Source of the DNA: Chlorobiota bacterium
GTDB lineage: Bacteria > Bacteroidota > Ignavibacteria > Tepidaquicellales > OLB5
Assembly (NCBI GenBank): GCA_022616535.1
Contig: JAKEEM010000042.1
Coordinates: 1 to 53,943 of the forward strand
Length of the DNA stretch: 53,943 nucleotides
Direction: 5' to 3'
Part shown: positions 27,850-37,675 of the stretch, one piece after another
Numbering within the stretch: the stretch's first letter is position 1
How the letters are laid out: each line of letters starts with the position of its first letter
Translations under genes and position numbers: made by a program
The notes under the pieces: generated by a model
The model's input: only the letters and a program-made list of their open reading frames with translations
The model's database searches: none
What the model was told of the DNA's origin: nothing

Positions 27850-29031
27850 TTGAATATACTCTTCGTTGCAAATAGATTTCCGTACCCTCCATACAGAGGG
27901 GATAAGCTGAAAATATATAATCTTGCTAAAAGATTGTCTGCAAAACATTCGCTTTTTTTGATTACATTTGTTCAGGATAAAAGTGATTATGAATATATAA
28001 ATGAATTAAAAAAAATTTTCGGGAAAATTGAGCTTGTCTATTTGCCCAAATACCTTTCCGTGTTAAAGTGCGTCTTGAAAGTTTTTTCAAAAAAACCTTT
28101 CCAAATAATATACTTTGAATCTTCGAAATTTAGAAAAAAGCTTAAGGGTTTCTTAAATGAAAATAATATCGATGCAATACATACACAGCATTTGAGGATG
28201 TCGCAATATACCTATAATCTGAAAAATTATAAGCGCATACTTGATTTACCTGATGCATATTCATTATACTGGAAACGCAGAACGGAAATGAAGGGTAATT
28301 TTTTCGAAAATTTGTTTAATAAAATAGAGTATAAGAAAGTAATAAAATTCGAAGAGATAATCAGGGAGTTTGATTTAAATTTAGTCTGCTCTGAAGAGGA
28401 CAAGAATTTCCTCATTGAAAAGCATAACATAAATTACATTGATATTCTCCCAAACGGAGTAGATTTACATTACTTCAAAAATAATAATCACAATTATGAC
28501 ATTAATAACAGAATTATATTTACGGGCAATATGGATTATTTTCCGAACATTGATGCCGCTAAATATTTTGTAAATGAAATACTGCCGAAAGTAAAGTCAA
28601 GGTTTCCCGACGTAGAGTTTTACATTACGGGCCAGAAACCGGTTAAGCAGGTTGAATCGTTAAGGAACAAGAATGTTATTATTATGGGTTTTGTTGAAAA
28701 TATCACAGAAGAATACAGTAAAAGCGCAATCGCAATATCTCCTATAAGGTATGGCGCCGGAACTTTAAATAAAGTTCTGGAACCTATGGCAATGGGAATT
28801 CCGGTTGTTTCTACCGAAGTGGGGTTCAGAGGTTTAGGGATAAAGTCAGGAGAAGGTGTGCTGCTTGCTAAAAATAAAGAGCAATTCTCTGAACATATAA
28901 TTAATTTATTGTCTTCAAGGGCTTTGAGAAAAGAAACAGGAGAAAAAGGAAAAAAAATTGTTTATAATAATTTTGATTGGGACAAAATTGCAGATAAGCT
29001 TGAGAAATTTTTTATAAATTTACAGAAGTAA
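27850..29031 (+). CDS. glycosyltransferase of the TIGR03087-like (exosortase/EPS-associated) type
   Basis: 393 aa GT-B enzyme whose start, NILFVANRFPYPPYRGDKLKIYNLAKRLS, resembles sugar transferases associated with PEP-CTERM/EpsH exopolysaccharide loci. LPDAYSLYWKRRT follows near residue 132. The C-terminal donor site has SPIRYGAGTLNKVLEPMAMGIPVVSTEVG at about residues 298-326. No exosortase or PEP-CTERM protein is visible here, so the association is by family resemblance only. TTG start (TTG AAT ATA CTC), 31 bases after the previous gene. Confidence 0.85.
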   Translation: MNILFVANRFPYPPYRGDKLKIYNLAKRLSAKHSLFLITFVQDKSDYEYINELKKIFGKIELVYLPKYLSVLKCVLKVFSKKPFQIIYFESSKFRKKLKGFLNENNIDAIHTQHLRMSQYTYNLKNYKRILDLPDAYSLYWKRRTEMKGNFFENLFNKIEYKKVIKFEEIIREFDLNLVCSEEDKNFLIEKHNINYIDILPNGVDLHYFKNNNHNYDINNRIIFTGNMDYFPNIDAAKYFVNEILPKVKSRFPDVEFYITGQKPVKQVESLRNKNVIIMGFVENITEEYSKSAIAISPIRYGAGTLNKVLEPMAMGIPVVSTEVGFRGLGIKSGEGVLLAKNKEQFSEHIINLLSSRALRKETGEKGKKIVYNNFDWDKIADKLEKFFINLQK

Positions 29032-29033
29032 TA

Positions 29034-30137
29034 GTGGATTTTAAAAATATAAAGTTTGATTGCAGGCACTTCAAGGGAGATATTCCTTGTATTCCCAATA
29101 AGTTAAGAGGCAAGCTCTGCACAGACTGCGACGAATATTCTAAAATTAGTAAGAGAATACTAATAATAAAGCTGGGGGCAATGGGGGATGTTATCAGGAC
29201 TACGCCGTTACTGATTAAGTTGAAGGAGCTGTACCCTGACTCACACATAACGTGGATAACCAATTATCCGGAAATCCTGCCCAAAAGCAGAATAGACAAC
29301 ATTCTGAGAATGGATTATAACGCCCTTTTATTTGTTCAAAATTCAATTTTTGATATAGCGTTAAACTTCGATAAAGATAAAGAAGCATGCCTTTTATTTA
29401 AAATTGCAAGTGCAAAAGAGAAATTCGGGTTTAGTTGGTCGGAAAATCACATCATTGGCTTGAATCATGCAGCTGAAGATAAAATTTTAACCGGAATATT
29501 TGACAGTTATTCAAAATCTAATAAAAAGTCTTACCAGCACGAAATTTTTGAAATCTGCGGATTAAAATTTAATAATGAGCCTAATTTATTGGAAGTTGAT
29601 GAGCGCTTATCTAAGAAATGGGAAGTTTTAAAGGCTAAATCTCATGGTAAAAATATTGTTGGCTTAAACACAGGGTGCGGTATAAGATGGCGGACAAGAA
29701 TGTGGCCTTTTGAATATTGGATCAGTTTAATAAAACTGCTTCAGGATTCGGATTTCTTTCCATTGGTTTTGGGCGGTGAAAGCGAGCACCAAATGAATTT
29801 GTCGCTTTCTGATGAAACAAAAGTTTATTATCCCGGGCATTTTTCTCTGGAAGAGTTTATAGCAATCTTAAATAATTGTGATATAATTGTTACGGCCGTT
29901 TCCATGTCATTGCATTTAGGGACGGGGCTGGGAAAACCTATTGTATTGTTCAACAATATTTTTAATAAATATGAATTTGAATTGTACGGCAAGGGAATTA
30001 TTTTAGAACCTGAATCCGGCTGTGACTGTTATTATGGTTCTGAATGCAAGAGAGATAGAGATTGCATGTTTGATATAAAACCTGATGTGGTTTTCGGTTC
30101 GATTCAAAATTTGGGCGGGCTTAATGAAGTTTTTTAG
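29034..30137 (+). CDS. family 9 glycosyltransferase (heptosyltransferase-like) with Cys clusters at both ends
   Basis: 367 aa. IIKLGAMGDVIRTTPLL at residues 44-60 is the GT9 N-terminal motif, and the C-terminal donor domain has LNTGCGIRWRTRMWP, VLGGESEHQ and AVSMSLHLGTGLGKPIVLF. GT9 enzymes add ADP-heptose or related sugars to lipid A core or other glycans. Unusual are C10, C19, C29 and C32 before the catalytic domain and C330, C332, C338 and C344 near the end, which together could bind a metal. GTG start 2 bases after the previous stop. Confidence 0.88.
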   Translation: MDFKNIKFDCRHFKGDIPCIPNKLRGKLCTDCDEYSKISKRILIIKLGAMGDVIRTTPLLIKLKELYPDSHITWITNYPEILPKSRIDNILRMDYNALLFVQNSIFDIALNFDKDKEACLLFKIASAKEKFGFSWSENHIIGLNHAAEDKILTGIFDSYSKSNKKSYQHEIFEICGLKFNNEPNLLEVDERLSKKWEVLKAKSHGKNIVGLNTGCGIRWRTRMWPFEYWISLIKLLQDSDFFPLVLGGESEHQMNLSLSDETKVYYPGHFSLEEFIAILNNCDIIVTAVSMSLHLGTGLGKPIVLFNNIFNKYEFELYGKGIILEPESGCDCYYGSECKRDRDCMFDIKPDVVFGSIQNLGGLNEVF

Positions 30138-31513
30138 TGTCGAGTAAGAAAGAAAAAATATTTTTATTTTTATCAGATTTTATATTTGTAAATATTGCCT
30201 GGACAATTTATTATATTATTAGAATCGAATCGGGATGGATTCAATATTCTCAAACCACCTCATTTTTAATTCCACTCTTTGTCGTTTATCTTTACTGGAT
30301 TTTGATTTTTTCATTTGCCGGTTTATACCAGCATTGGTTTGTAAGATCGAGATTTGACGAGTTTGCCTCAGTTGTTAAGGCAGTTTCATTAGGATGTTTT
30401 TTGCTTTTCTTCTTTATATTTCTTGATGATGTAATCAGAAGTACGAAAGCCATTTCACGCTTATTGATACTTATTTACTGGGCTTTAATGGTAGTCTCCG
30501 TGGGCTCGGGAAGGATACTTATAAGGAGTTTTCAGAGAAACCTTTTGCAAAAAGGTATCGGACTTCGAAATACAATCATTATAGGGACAGGTCCAAGAGG
30601 CAAAGAACTTGAAAGTCTAGTTGGAAAATTTCCTCAGCTGGGCTATAACGTCGTTGGCTATGTTTCAACTAACGGGGCTGACGAAGTATCTGTTTTAGGA
30701 AATATAAAAGATATAAACGGAATTGTAACCAATAACTATATTTCGGAAGTCTTAATTGCTCTGGAGGCAAAAGAAAGGGACAAACTTTTTGAAATATTGA
30801 AATATTGTCCACAGGATAAAGTTAATATGAAAATACTGCCTGATACTTATGAAATAGTAAGCGGATTGGCTAAGACAAGTCAAATCTACGGGGTTCCGTT
30901 AATTGAGGTAATGCCGGGAATTATGTCTTACAGTGCGCGGCTGCTCAAGAGATTCCTTGACTTGTTTATAGCAGTTTTTCTGTTAATTTTGTTGATGCCC
31001 TTGTTGCTTCTAATCGCTTTATTGATAAAGTTAACTTCCGAGGGAACTGTATTTTATACACAAATTAGAGTAGGCAGAAACGGCAGGCTTTTTAAAATGT
31101 TCAAGTTTCGTTCAATGATTAAAGACTCTGAGGAATACGGTCCGGAGTGGGCAGGAGAACAGGATTCCAGGATTACTAAAATTGGAAAGATTATACGAAA
31201 ATTATATCTGGATGAAGTTCCGCAAATGATTAATGTGCTGAAGAATGAGATGAGCTTAGTAGGCCCCAGGCCCGAAAGGCCTCATTTTGTCGATATGTTG
31301 AAAAATGAAATTCCATACTATTACAAAAGGCTTAGCGTTAAGCCCGGCATAACTGGATGGGCGCAAATTAAGCATAAATATGACTCATCTCTTGATGATG
31401 TGAGGGAGAAGCTTAAATATGATTTTTATTATATCGAAAATATGTCATTAAAAACGGATTTTAAAATTATGATAAATACTTTTCTGGTAATTATACTGCT
31501 GAAAGGGCATTGA
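30137..31513 (+). CDS. WbaP/WcaJ-type undecaprenyl-phosphate sugar phosphotransferase
   Basis: 458 aa. Four N-terminal TM helices within about residues 8-125 are followed by a Rossmann-like domain (IIIGTGPRGKELE near 147), a re-entrant hydrophobic segment at 272-299, and a complete bacterial sugar transferase domain: KFRSM at 323-327, LDEVPQ with D359/E360, SLVGPRPERP at 373-382 and KPGITGWAQI at 402-411. It transfers a hexose-1-phosphate from a nucleotide sugar to undecaprenyl phosphate, the first step of repeat unit assembly. The GTG overlaps the previous stop by one base. All catalytic motifs are intact, in contrast to the degenerate copy at 33356-35356. Confidence 0.94.
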   Translation: MSSKKEKIFLFLSDFIFVNIAWTIYYIIRIESGWIQYSQTTSFLIPLFVVYLYWILIFSFAGLYQHWFVRSRFDEFASVVKAVSLGCFLLFFFIFLDDVIRSTKAISRLLILIYWALMVVSVGSGRILIRSFQRNLLQKGIGLRNTIIIGTGPRGKELESLVGKFPQLGYNVVGYVSTNGADEVSVLGNIKDINGIVTNNYISEVLIALEAKERDKLFEILKYCPQDKVNMKILPDTYEIVSGLAKTSQIYGVPLIEVMPGIMSYSARLLKRFLDLFIAVFLLILLMPLLLLIALLIKLTSEGTVFYTQIRVGRNGRLFKMFKFRSMIKDSEEYGPEWAGEQDSRITKIGKIIRKLYLDEVPQMINVLKNEMSLVGPRPERPHFVDMLKNEIPYYYKRLSVKPGITGWAQIKHKYDSSLDDVREKLKYDFYYIENMSLKTDFKIMINTFLVIILLKGH

Positions 31514-32628
31514 GAAAATTGGCTAAACTTGAAATTAAAATGGTGGACACCAGGAACCAGTATCTTAAAATAAAAGATGAAATCGATAATGCGATTCAGG
31601 AAGTGATTAACTCGTCCCAGTTTATTCAGGGTCCGGTTGTGGCTGAATTTGAAAGTGAAGTTGCCCGCTACTTGGGAGTTAAATATGCAATCGGCTGCGC
31701 TTCAGGTACCGATGCTCTGCAGATTGCCATGATGGCACTGGATATAAAACCCGGAGACGAGGTAATAACAACTCCCTTTACCTTTGTTGCAACAACTGAA
31801 ACCATTGCTTTGCTCGGCGCCAAACCGGTTTATGTGGATATTGACGAGAAGACTTACAATATAGACGTAGATAAAATTGAGAAGAAAATTAATCCCAAAA
31901 CCAAAGCTATTATTCCCGTTCATTTGTACGGGCTCCCCTCAGATATGGATAAAATTATGGAAATTGCAAAAGCTTATAAGTTATTTGTAATTGAAGATGC
32001 AGCACAGGCAATCGGAGCGGTTTATAAAAACCAAAAAGTCTGTACTATAGGCGATATTGGATGTTTAAGCTTTTACCCTAGCAAAAACCTTGGAGCGTTT
32101 GGTGACGCGGGTATGGTTACCACAAATAATGAAGAGTTAGCTTTAAAAATCAAGATGATTATCTCCCACGGTTCAAAAAATAAGTATTACCATGAAATAC
32201 TCGGCGTAAATAGCAGGCTTGATTCAATACAGGCGGCAATTCTGAAAGTTAAGTTAAAGTATTTAGAACAGTATTCTAACTCCAGGATTGAAGCGGCAAA
32301 GAAATATAATGAAAGATTTAATGGCAAAATAGATCCTCCCTACGTTTTACCATATGTAAAGCATATTTTTCACCAATATTCCGTTAGAGTCCCTGGAAGA
32401 GATAAGCTGCAGGATTTTTTAAAATCACACGGCGTACCATCTATGGTTTACTATCCTGTTCCTCTCCACCTTCAGCAGGCATACAGGTATGACTACAAGG
32501 CAGGAGACTTTCCCGTTTCCGAAAAGGTTGCCAGGGATATAATTTCACTTCCTATGCATACTGAGCTAACCGATGAACACATTAATTTTATTTCGGACAA
32601 AGTTCTGGAATTTATTAAAAATAATTAG
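31510..32628 (+). CDS. DegT/DnrJ/EryC1 family sugar aminotransferase
   Basis: 372 aa PLP enzyme. GCASGTDALQIAM near residue 62, EDAAQAIGAVYKNQKVCTIGDIGCLSFYPSKN at about 162-193 with PLP lysine K192, and GVNSRLDSIQAAIL are family hallmarks. It transfers an amino group to a keto-sugar nucleotide to give an amino sugar for the glycan. TTG at 31510 overlaps the preceding stop (TTGA). A second TTG at 31519 and an ATG ten codons in are possible starts, but the text MVDTRNQYLK is normally preceded by a few residues, so an upstream start is preferred. Confidence 0.93.
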   Translation: MRKLAKLEIKMVDTRNQYLKIKDEIDNAIQEVINSSQFIQGPVVAEFESEVARYLGVKYAIGCASGTDALQIAMMALDIKPGDEVITTPFTFVATTETIALLGAKPVYVDIDEKTYNIDVDKIEKKINPKTKAIIPVHLYGLPSDMDKIMEIAKAYKLFVIEDAAQAIGAVYKNQKVCTIGDIGCLSFYPSKNLGAFGDAGMVTTNNEELALKIKMIISHGSKNKYYHEILGVNSRLDSIQAAILKVKLKYLEQYSNSRIEAAKKYNERFNGKIDPPYVLPYVKHIFHQYSVRVPGRDKLQDFLKSHGVPSMVYYPVPLHLQQAYRYDYKAGDFPVSEKVARDIISLPMHTELTDEHINFISDKVLEFIKNN

Positions 32629-33348
32629 TTGAAAAAGGCTTTAATCGTAATACCAACCTATAATGAATCCGATAACATCGTTAAACTTATCGGCGAAATT
32701 CTATTGGTTAAATATAACGATGTTAATATTGAAGTCCTTGTTGTTGATGATAATTCAGGCGACGGCACTGCCGGACTTGTAAAAGGAATCGGGAAAAATA
32801 CTGTTCATTTAATTGAAAGAGCGGGTAAAATGGGTTTAGGGACTGCATATATCAGGGGATTTCAATATGCAATCGAGAATAATTACGATTACGTTTTTGA
32901 AATGGACGCAGACTTTTCTCATGACCCTAAATCAATTCCGGATTTATTGGCTCAAATGGATAAATATGATTTGGTAATCGGTTCAAGGTACGTAAACGGT
33001 ATTGCAGTTGTTAACTGGCCTTTAAGCCGCTTAATAATCAGCATTGGGGCGAGCTATTATACTCGGTTAATTACTTCACTGCCTGTTAAAGACGTTACCG
33101 CAGGCTTTATGAGTTACAAAGTCTCTTCTTTAAAGCAAATAGAGCTTGATAAAATAAAATCAAACGGATATTCTTTCCAGATTGAAATGAAATACAGAAT
33201 GTGGAAAAATGGGTTTAAGCTGCTTGAAGTCCCAATCGTATTTATAGACAGAAGGGCAGGTGTCTCAAAAATGTCTAAGAAAATAGTTCATGAAGCAGCA
33301 TTAATGGTTTGGAAATTAAGGTTTTTATCAATTTTTAAAAAATTATAA
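32629..33348 (+). CDS. polyprenol monophosphomannose synthase-like GT2
   Basis: 239 aa, the typical single-domain length. VIPTYNESDNIVKLI at residues 7-21, VVDDNSGDGTA near 38, EMDADFSHDP near 90 (metal-binding DAD) and DVTAGFMSYK near 145 fit dolichol/polyprenol phosphate mannose synthases. It would make polyprenyl-phosphate-mannose or a similar carrier-linked sugar for transfer outside the cytoplasm. The TTG start abuts the previous TAG stop, so it is translationally coupled. No C-terminal TM domain is present. Confidence 0.9.
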   Translation: MKKALIVIPTYNESDNIVKLIGEILLVKYNDVNIEVLVVDDNSGDGTAGLVKGIGKNTVHLIERAGKMGLGTAYIRGFQYAIENNYDYVFEMDADFSHDPKSIPDLLAQMDKYDLVIGSRYVNGIAVVNWPLSRLIISIGASYYTRLITSLPVKDVTAGFMSYKVSSLKQIELDKIKSNGYSFQIEMKYRMWKNGFKLLEVPIVFIDRRAGVSKMSKKIVHEAALMVWKLRFLSIFKKL

Positions 33349-33355
33349 CCTCAAT

Positions 33356-35356
33356 TTGATAGACATATCTGTAATAATAGTTAATTACAATGTTAAAGAA
33401 CTATTGCATCAGTGTGTCAGCTCTGTTTTATCTTCATCTAAAAATCTGAACTGTGAAGTTATAATTATTGATAATAACTCGTTTGACGGCAGCGTTGAGT
33501 TTATAAAATCGAGATTTTCATTAAACTCAAAAGTAAAAATTATATGCAGCCCTGTTAATTTAGGGTTTGCCAATGGAAATAATCTGGCGGCAAAGGAGGC
33601 AAAGGGAGAATATCTTTTAATTTTAAACCCCGATACAGTTTTACAGGAAGATACCCTTGAAAAAACTCTCTCTTTCTATAAATCAAGCCCGCAAGCTGGG
33701 GCTGTAACCTGCAAGCTTGTTTTGCCGAGCGGTAAATTGGATTTAGCTTGCAGAAGGAGCTTTCCTACACCAAACGTTGCACTGTACAGATTACTCGGGC
33801 TTAGCAAATTATTTCCCAAAAGCAGGCTATTCGGCAGATATAACTTAACTTTCCTGGATGAGAACCAAACTTACGAAGTTGATGCGATTGCAGGAGCTTT
33901 TATGTTAATCAAAAAGGATATTTATGAGCAGGTGGGAGGATTTGACGAAGAATATTTTATGTACGGAGAGGATTTGGATTTATGTTATCGCTTAAAAAAA
34001 GCAGGGTATAAGATTTATTACCACCCCGGAACCAGCATAATCCATTACAAGGGAGAGAGCACTAAAAAAAGCAGTATTTCGTATGTGAATAATTTTTACG
34101 GCGCGATGCAGATTTTTGTAAGGAAAAATCTTAAAACGAGGTTTCGCTTATTCGACTTCCTAATTAAAGTCTCCATTTTTTACAGGGCTGTAATGTCATA
34201 TTTTAAAAGAATTTTCAGTTCATATTATCCGGTCTCGCTGGATATAATTTTTATAGTTCTGGGAATGCTGTTTGCAATCAAACAAAGATTTGAAACTTTC
34301 CCTATTGCAGCTTATGAATTAGTTATTATAATTTATTCAATAATATGGGTTGTAGCACTATCGATAAGCGGTTCCTATTCCAAGGCAAATCAATTTTCAC
34401 TTCTCAGGCCTTTAAACGGAATTCTCATTGGTTTTTTTGTAAACTCGGCATTTACTTACTTCTTTAACGAGTTCGCTTTTTCACGTGTTGTAGTTTTACG
34501 AACTACGCTGAACGCTTATATTTTTCTTGTTGTTTGGAGACTGATTGCAAAAACAATTTTGTTCTCAAAGAGAAAAGGAATTTTCAGCACCACAAAGACG
34601 CTTATTATCGGCAGGAATGAAGACTCCGAGAGATTTATAAACAAGATGAAAAAAAGAGTCGATACCGAGTATGACATTATGGGGTATATTTCAGTCGATG
34701 GAAACTTATCGGAAGGTTATATTGGCAATTTAAATAACTTAAGCGATATTATCGCTGCCAATAATGTCAAAAATATTATTTTTGCCAAAGGAGCATTCAC
34801 TAACCAGTTAATGCTGAATTTGATGTGGAGCCTGCAGAATTATAACCTGAATTTTAAAATCTTGTCCGATGACAGTGATATAGTTTTGGGCAAATCTGCC
34901 TTAGATAAGATTGACGATATCTATTTAATGCAAATTGAATATAATATCAATAAGAAAATCAATATATTTGTTAAGCGGTTATTTGATTTATCGCTCGGTT
35001 TATTAAGTTTAGTAACGCTTTATCCTGCGGTGCTGATCATCACAAAAATAATGAAAATGGGAAGCGATAGGGCAAAATTTGTTAACAAGCTGCTTTTAAT
35101 TCCATCTGTTTTTAGCGGCAAGTTAAGTTTTGTGGGAAGGGCAACCTGGGATACTACATCTTACGGTAAGCAGTATCTTGGAAAAAACGGGCTAACAGGC
35201 CTGGTTCAGATTAATTTCCATAAAAACTTGGGTCCTGAGGAAATTGAATATTATAATTTTTATTATGCAAAAAACCAGTCTTTGCCGCTGGATATTGAAA
35301 TTTTATTGAAAACCTTATCGTTATTCCTGTTCAGGAAAAATATTCCTAAGCTATGA
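33356..35356 (+). CDS. GT2 glycosyltransferase fused to TM, Rossmann-like and degenerate phosphoglycosyltransferase domains
   Basis: 666 aa. Residues 1-260 are a complete GT2 domain ([22 protein letters not shown] at 90-96, [20 protein letters not shown] at 194-213). Four hydrophobic segments follow at about 293-400, then a Rossmann-like stretch (TLIIGRN at 415-421). A region aligning with WbaP-type sugar transferases runs from [10 protein letters not shown] (541-550) through KLSFVGRA (589-596) and [10 protein letters not shown] (610-619). The KFRSM and LDExPQ motifs, which carry the catalytic dyad, are absent, so this part is probably inactive. TTG start. It overlaps accA by 4 bases (ATGA). 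Confidence 0.88.
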   Translation: MIDISVIIVNYNVKELLHQCVSSVLSSSKNLNCEVIIIDNNSFDGSVEFIKSRFSLNSKVKIICSPVNLGFANGNNLAAKEAKGEYLLILNPDTVLQEDTLEKTLSFYKSSPQAGAVTCKLVLPSGKLDLACRRSFPTPNVALYRLLGLSKLFPKSRLFGRYNLTFLDENQTYEVDAIAGAFMLIKKDIYEQVGGFDEEYFMYGEDLDLCYRLKKAGYKIYYHPGTSIIHYKGESTKKSSISYVNNFYGAMQIFVRKNLKTRFRLFDFLIKVSIFYRAVMSYFKRIFSSYYPVSLDIIFIVLGMLFAIKQRFETFPIAAYELVIIIYSIIWVVALSISGSYSKANQFSLLRPLNGILIGFFVNSAFTYFFNEFAFSRVVVLRTTLNAYIFLVVWRLIAKTILFSKRKGIFSTTKTLIIGRNEDSERFINKMKKRVDTEYDIMGYISVDGNLSEGYIGNLNNLSDIIAANNVKNIIFAKGAFTNQLMLNLMWSLQNYNLNFKILSDDSDIVLGKSALDKIDDIYLMQIEYNINKKINIFVKRLFDLSLGLLSLVTLYPAVLIITKIMKMGSDRAKFVNKLLLIPSVFSGKLSFVGRATWDTTSYGKQYLGKNGLTGLVQINFHKNLGPEEIEYYNFYYAKNQSLPLDIEILLKTLSLFLFRKNIPKL

Positions 35357-36303
35357 GCAAAAATGTATTGGAATTCGAAAAGCCGATTATTGAGCTTGAG
35401 CAGAAAATCGAGGAAATGCGGAACTTATCGGACAGCCTTGATATTTCAAATGAAATAAGCAAGCTTGAAAAAAAAGTAAACGAGCTAAGAACTTCAGTGT
35501 ACAAAAATCTCACACGCTGGCAGATTGTTCAGATTGCACGCCATCCTGAAAGACCCTACAGCCTTGATTATATTTATTTAATGACTGAAGATTTTATTGA
35601 ATTTCACGGTGACAGAAATTTCGGCGACGACAAAGCTGTGGTAGGCGGTTTTGCAAATCTGGATAACAAACCGGTAATGATTATCGGTCAGCAGAAGGGA
35701 AGGGATACGAAATCAAATATCTACAGGAACTTCGGAATGATGAATCCCGAGGGGTACCGCAAAGCACTGCGTTTAATGAAGCTTGCTGAAAAATTTAACC
35801 GCCCTGTAATTACACTTATTGATACACCAGGAGCTAATCCGGGCATGGAGGCCGAAGAAAGAGGACAGGCAGAGGCTATTGCAAAAAATATTCAGGAGAT
35901 GAGCAGCCTGAAGGTACCGATAATCGTATGTATAATCGGGGAAGGTGCATCAGGAGGAGCATTTGGTATCGGGGTAGGGGATAGAGTCCTAATGTTTGAA
36001 TACTGCTGGTATTCGGTGATTTCGCCTGAGTCCTGCTCAAGTATTTTGTTCAGAAGCTGGGACTATAAGGAGCAGGCGGCAGAAGCTCTAAAGCTAACGG
36101 CGCAGGACTTGGTTGAGCATAAAATTGTAGATAGGATTGTTCCCGAACCGGAGGGGGGTGCACACAGAAATCACAAACAGGCGGCGGAATTTCTTAAGGA
36201 TGCAATTTTAGAAGAATTAAAACTGCTCGAAAAAATTTCCCCGGATAAGTTTTTAGATCTCCGCATAAAAAAATACGGTGCGATGGGATATTGGGAGGGT
36301 TGA
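35353..36303 (+). CDS. accA: acetyl-CoA carboxylase carboxyltransferase subunit alpha
   Basis: 316 aa, about the length of E. coli AccA (319). [16 protein letters not shown] near residue 83, [32 protein letters not shown] near 112-143, and [20 protein letters not shown] near 195-214 (oxyanion and CoA-binding glycine loops) are diagnostic. With AccD it transfers the carboxyl group from biotin to acetyl-CoA for fatty acid synthesis. The ATG overlaps the stop of the preceding glycosyltransferase, so it is probably read from the polysaccharide transcript. accD is not in the window. Confidence 0.97.
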   Translation: MSKNVLEFEKPIIELEQKIEEMRNLSDSLDISNEISKLEKKVNELRTSVYKNLTRWQIVQIARHPERPYSLDYIYLMTEDFIEFHGDRNFGDDKAVVGGFANLDNKPVMIIGQQKGRDTKSNIYRNFGMMNPEGYRKALRLMKLAEKFNRPVITLIDTPGANPGMEAEERGQAEAIAKNIQEMSSLKVPIIVCIIGEGASGGAFGIGVGDRVLMFEYCWYSVISPESCSSILFRSWDYKEQAAEALKLTAQDLVEHKIVDRIVPEPEGGAHRNHKQAAEFLKDAILEELKLLEKISPDKFLDLRIKKYGAMGYWEG

Positions 36304-36309
36304 TAACCT

Positions 36310-37620
36310 TTGCCAAAAAATTCAGCTAAATTTCTAATCAAAGGCGGAAAGCCCCTGAGGGGTTCTATACGCATTAGCGGGGCAAAAAACGCTGCCTCGA
36401 AGCTTATCATTGCTTCCCTGTTAACAGATGAGCCCGTTCACATTTCGAACTGCCCTATTAGCATAGGCGAAATCCTTGTTACGAAGAAAATATGCGAATC
36501 TTTCGGTTCAAAATTCAGAAAATTTAAGAACAACGATGTTGTTGTTCAAACAAAGCAAATCAGCCAGGCTTCGTTTTCAACAAAGCTCGGCTTGGTGAAC
36601 AGGATCAGCATATTAACAGCAGGACCGCTTCTTTTAAGAACAGGCAGGGCAAGGACTCCAAAACCAGGCGGTGACCGTATAGGTGCAAGACCCATTAATT
36701 TTCATTTAGATGCTTTGGCAAAGCTGGGTGCCAAAATCACAGAGCATGAAAAATACTACTCATTAAAAGCTAAAAAACTTGTCGGAACCGATATAACACT
36801 GCCTTTTCCCTCCGTCGGTGCAACAGAGAATATTATTATTACTGCGACCCTTGCCATAGGCAAAACTACAATTTATAATGCAGCCATTGAACCCGAAATA
36901 ATGGATTTAATTATGCTCCTACAAAAAATGGGGGCAATTATCGACGTTAAAACCGACAGAACTATCGTAATAACTGGTGTAGAGAAGCTCAACGGCGAAG
37001 AACACAGAGTTATACCTGACCGGCTTGAAGCGGCTTCGTTTGCATGTGCTGCAATTGCATCAAAAGGCGATATAACCATTTACGATGCCCAGCACGAGGA
37101 TATGATTACTTTCTTAAACACAATGAGGTTAATCGGGGCTGAATATGAAGTGCTGGATGACGGCATCAGAGTTTACTATAAAGATGAGCTTAAGCCGATA
37201 AATATCGAAACCGACGTTCACCCCGGATTTATGACAGACTGGCAGCCCCCGATGACGATTCTTTTAACTCAGGCAAACGGTATTTCAACCATTCACGAAA
37301 CGGTATATGAAAAACGCTTCGGGTATATAAAAGAACTGAATAAAATGGGCGCAGATATCGAATTAACAAACGACTGCCTCGGTTCGCCCTGCAGGTATTA
37401 CGGAACTGATTATTACCACAGCGCGGTTATTAAAGGTGCAACGAGGCTCAAGCCTGCGGAAATTGTTGTACCTGATATAAGGGCGGGATTTTCTTATCTG
37501 GTCGCTGCAATTCTTGCCAAAGGTGATACTCTTGTCAATGGAGTAGATTATATCGACAGGGGATATGAGAAGATTGATAAGAAAATGAGAAAACTGGGTG
37601 TGAATATAAAGCGTGTTTAA
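36310..37620 (+). CDS. murA: UDP-N-acetylglucosamine 1-carboxyvinyltransferase (MurA) with Asp at the fosfomycin-target position
   Basis: 436 aa, first committed enzyme of peptidoglycan synthesis (EPSP synthase fold). ISGAKNAASK at residues 22-31 has the catalytic-site Lys/Asn. The catalytic loop reads PGGDRIGARPINFHL with D122 (codon 36673-36675) where most bacteria have Cys (E. coli C115). Late motifs PDRLEAASFACAA and DVHPGFMTDWQPPM are intact. A Cys-to-Asp MurA keeps activity but is not alkylated by fosfomycin, as known from Mycobacterium tuberculosis and Chlamydia. The TTG start lies 6 bases after accA; no ATG is available near the expected N-terminus. Confidence 0.96.
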   Translation: MPKNSAKFLIKGGKPLRGSIRISGAKNAASKLIIASLLTDEPVHISNCPISIGEILVTKKICESFGSKFRKFKNNDVVVQTKQISQASFSTKLGLVNRISILTAGPLLLRTGRARTPKPGGDRIGARPINFHLDALAKLGAKITEHEKYYSLKAKKLVGTDITLPFPSVGATENIIITATLAIGKTTIYNAAIEPEIMDLIMLLQKMGAIIDVKTDRTIVITGVEKLNGEEHRVIPDRLEAASFACAAIASKGDITIYDAQHEDMITFLNTMRLIGAEYEVLDDGIRVYYKDELKPINIETDVHPGFMTDWQPPMTILLTQANGISTIHETVYEKRFGYIKELNKMGADIELTNDCLGSPCRYYGTDYYHSAVIKGATRLKPAEIVVPDIRAGFSYLVAAILAKGDTLVNGVDYIDRGYEKIDKKMRKLGVNIKRV

Positions 37621-37675
37621 TTAAATTCAATTTTATTAATTATAGTATTATTTTCTAGATAAATAACAGGTAATA

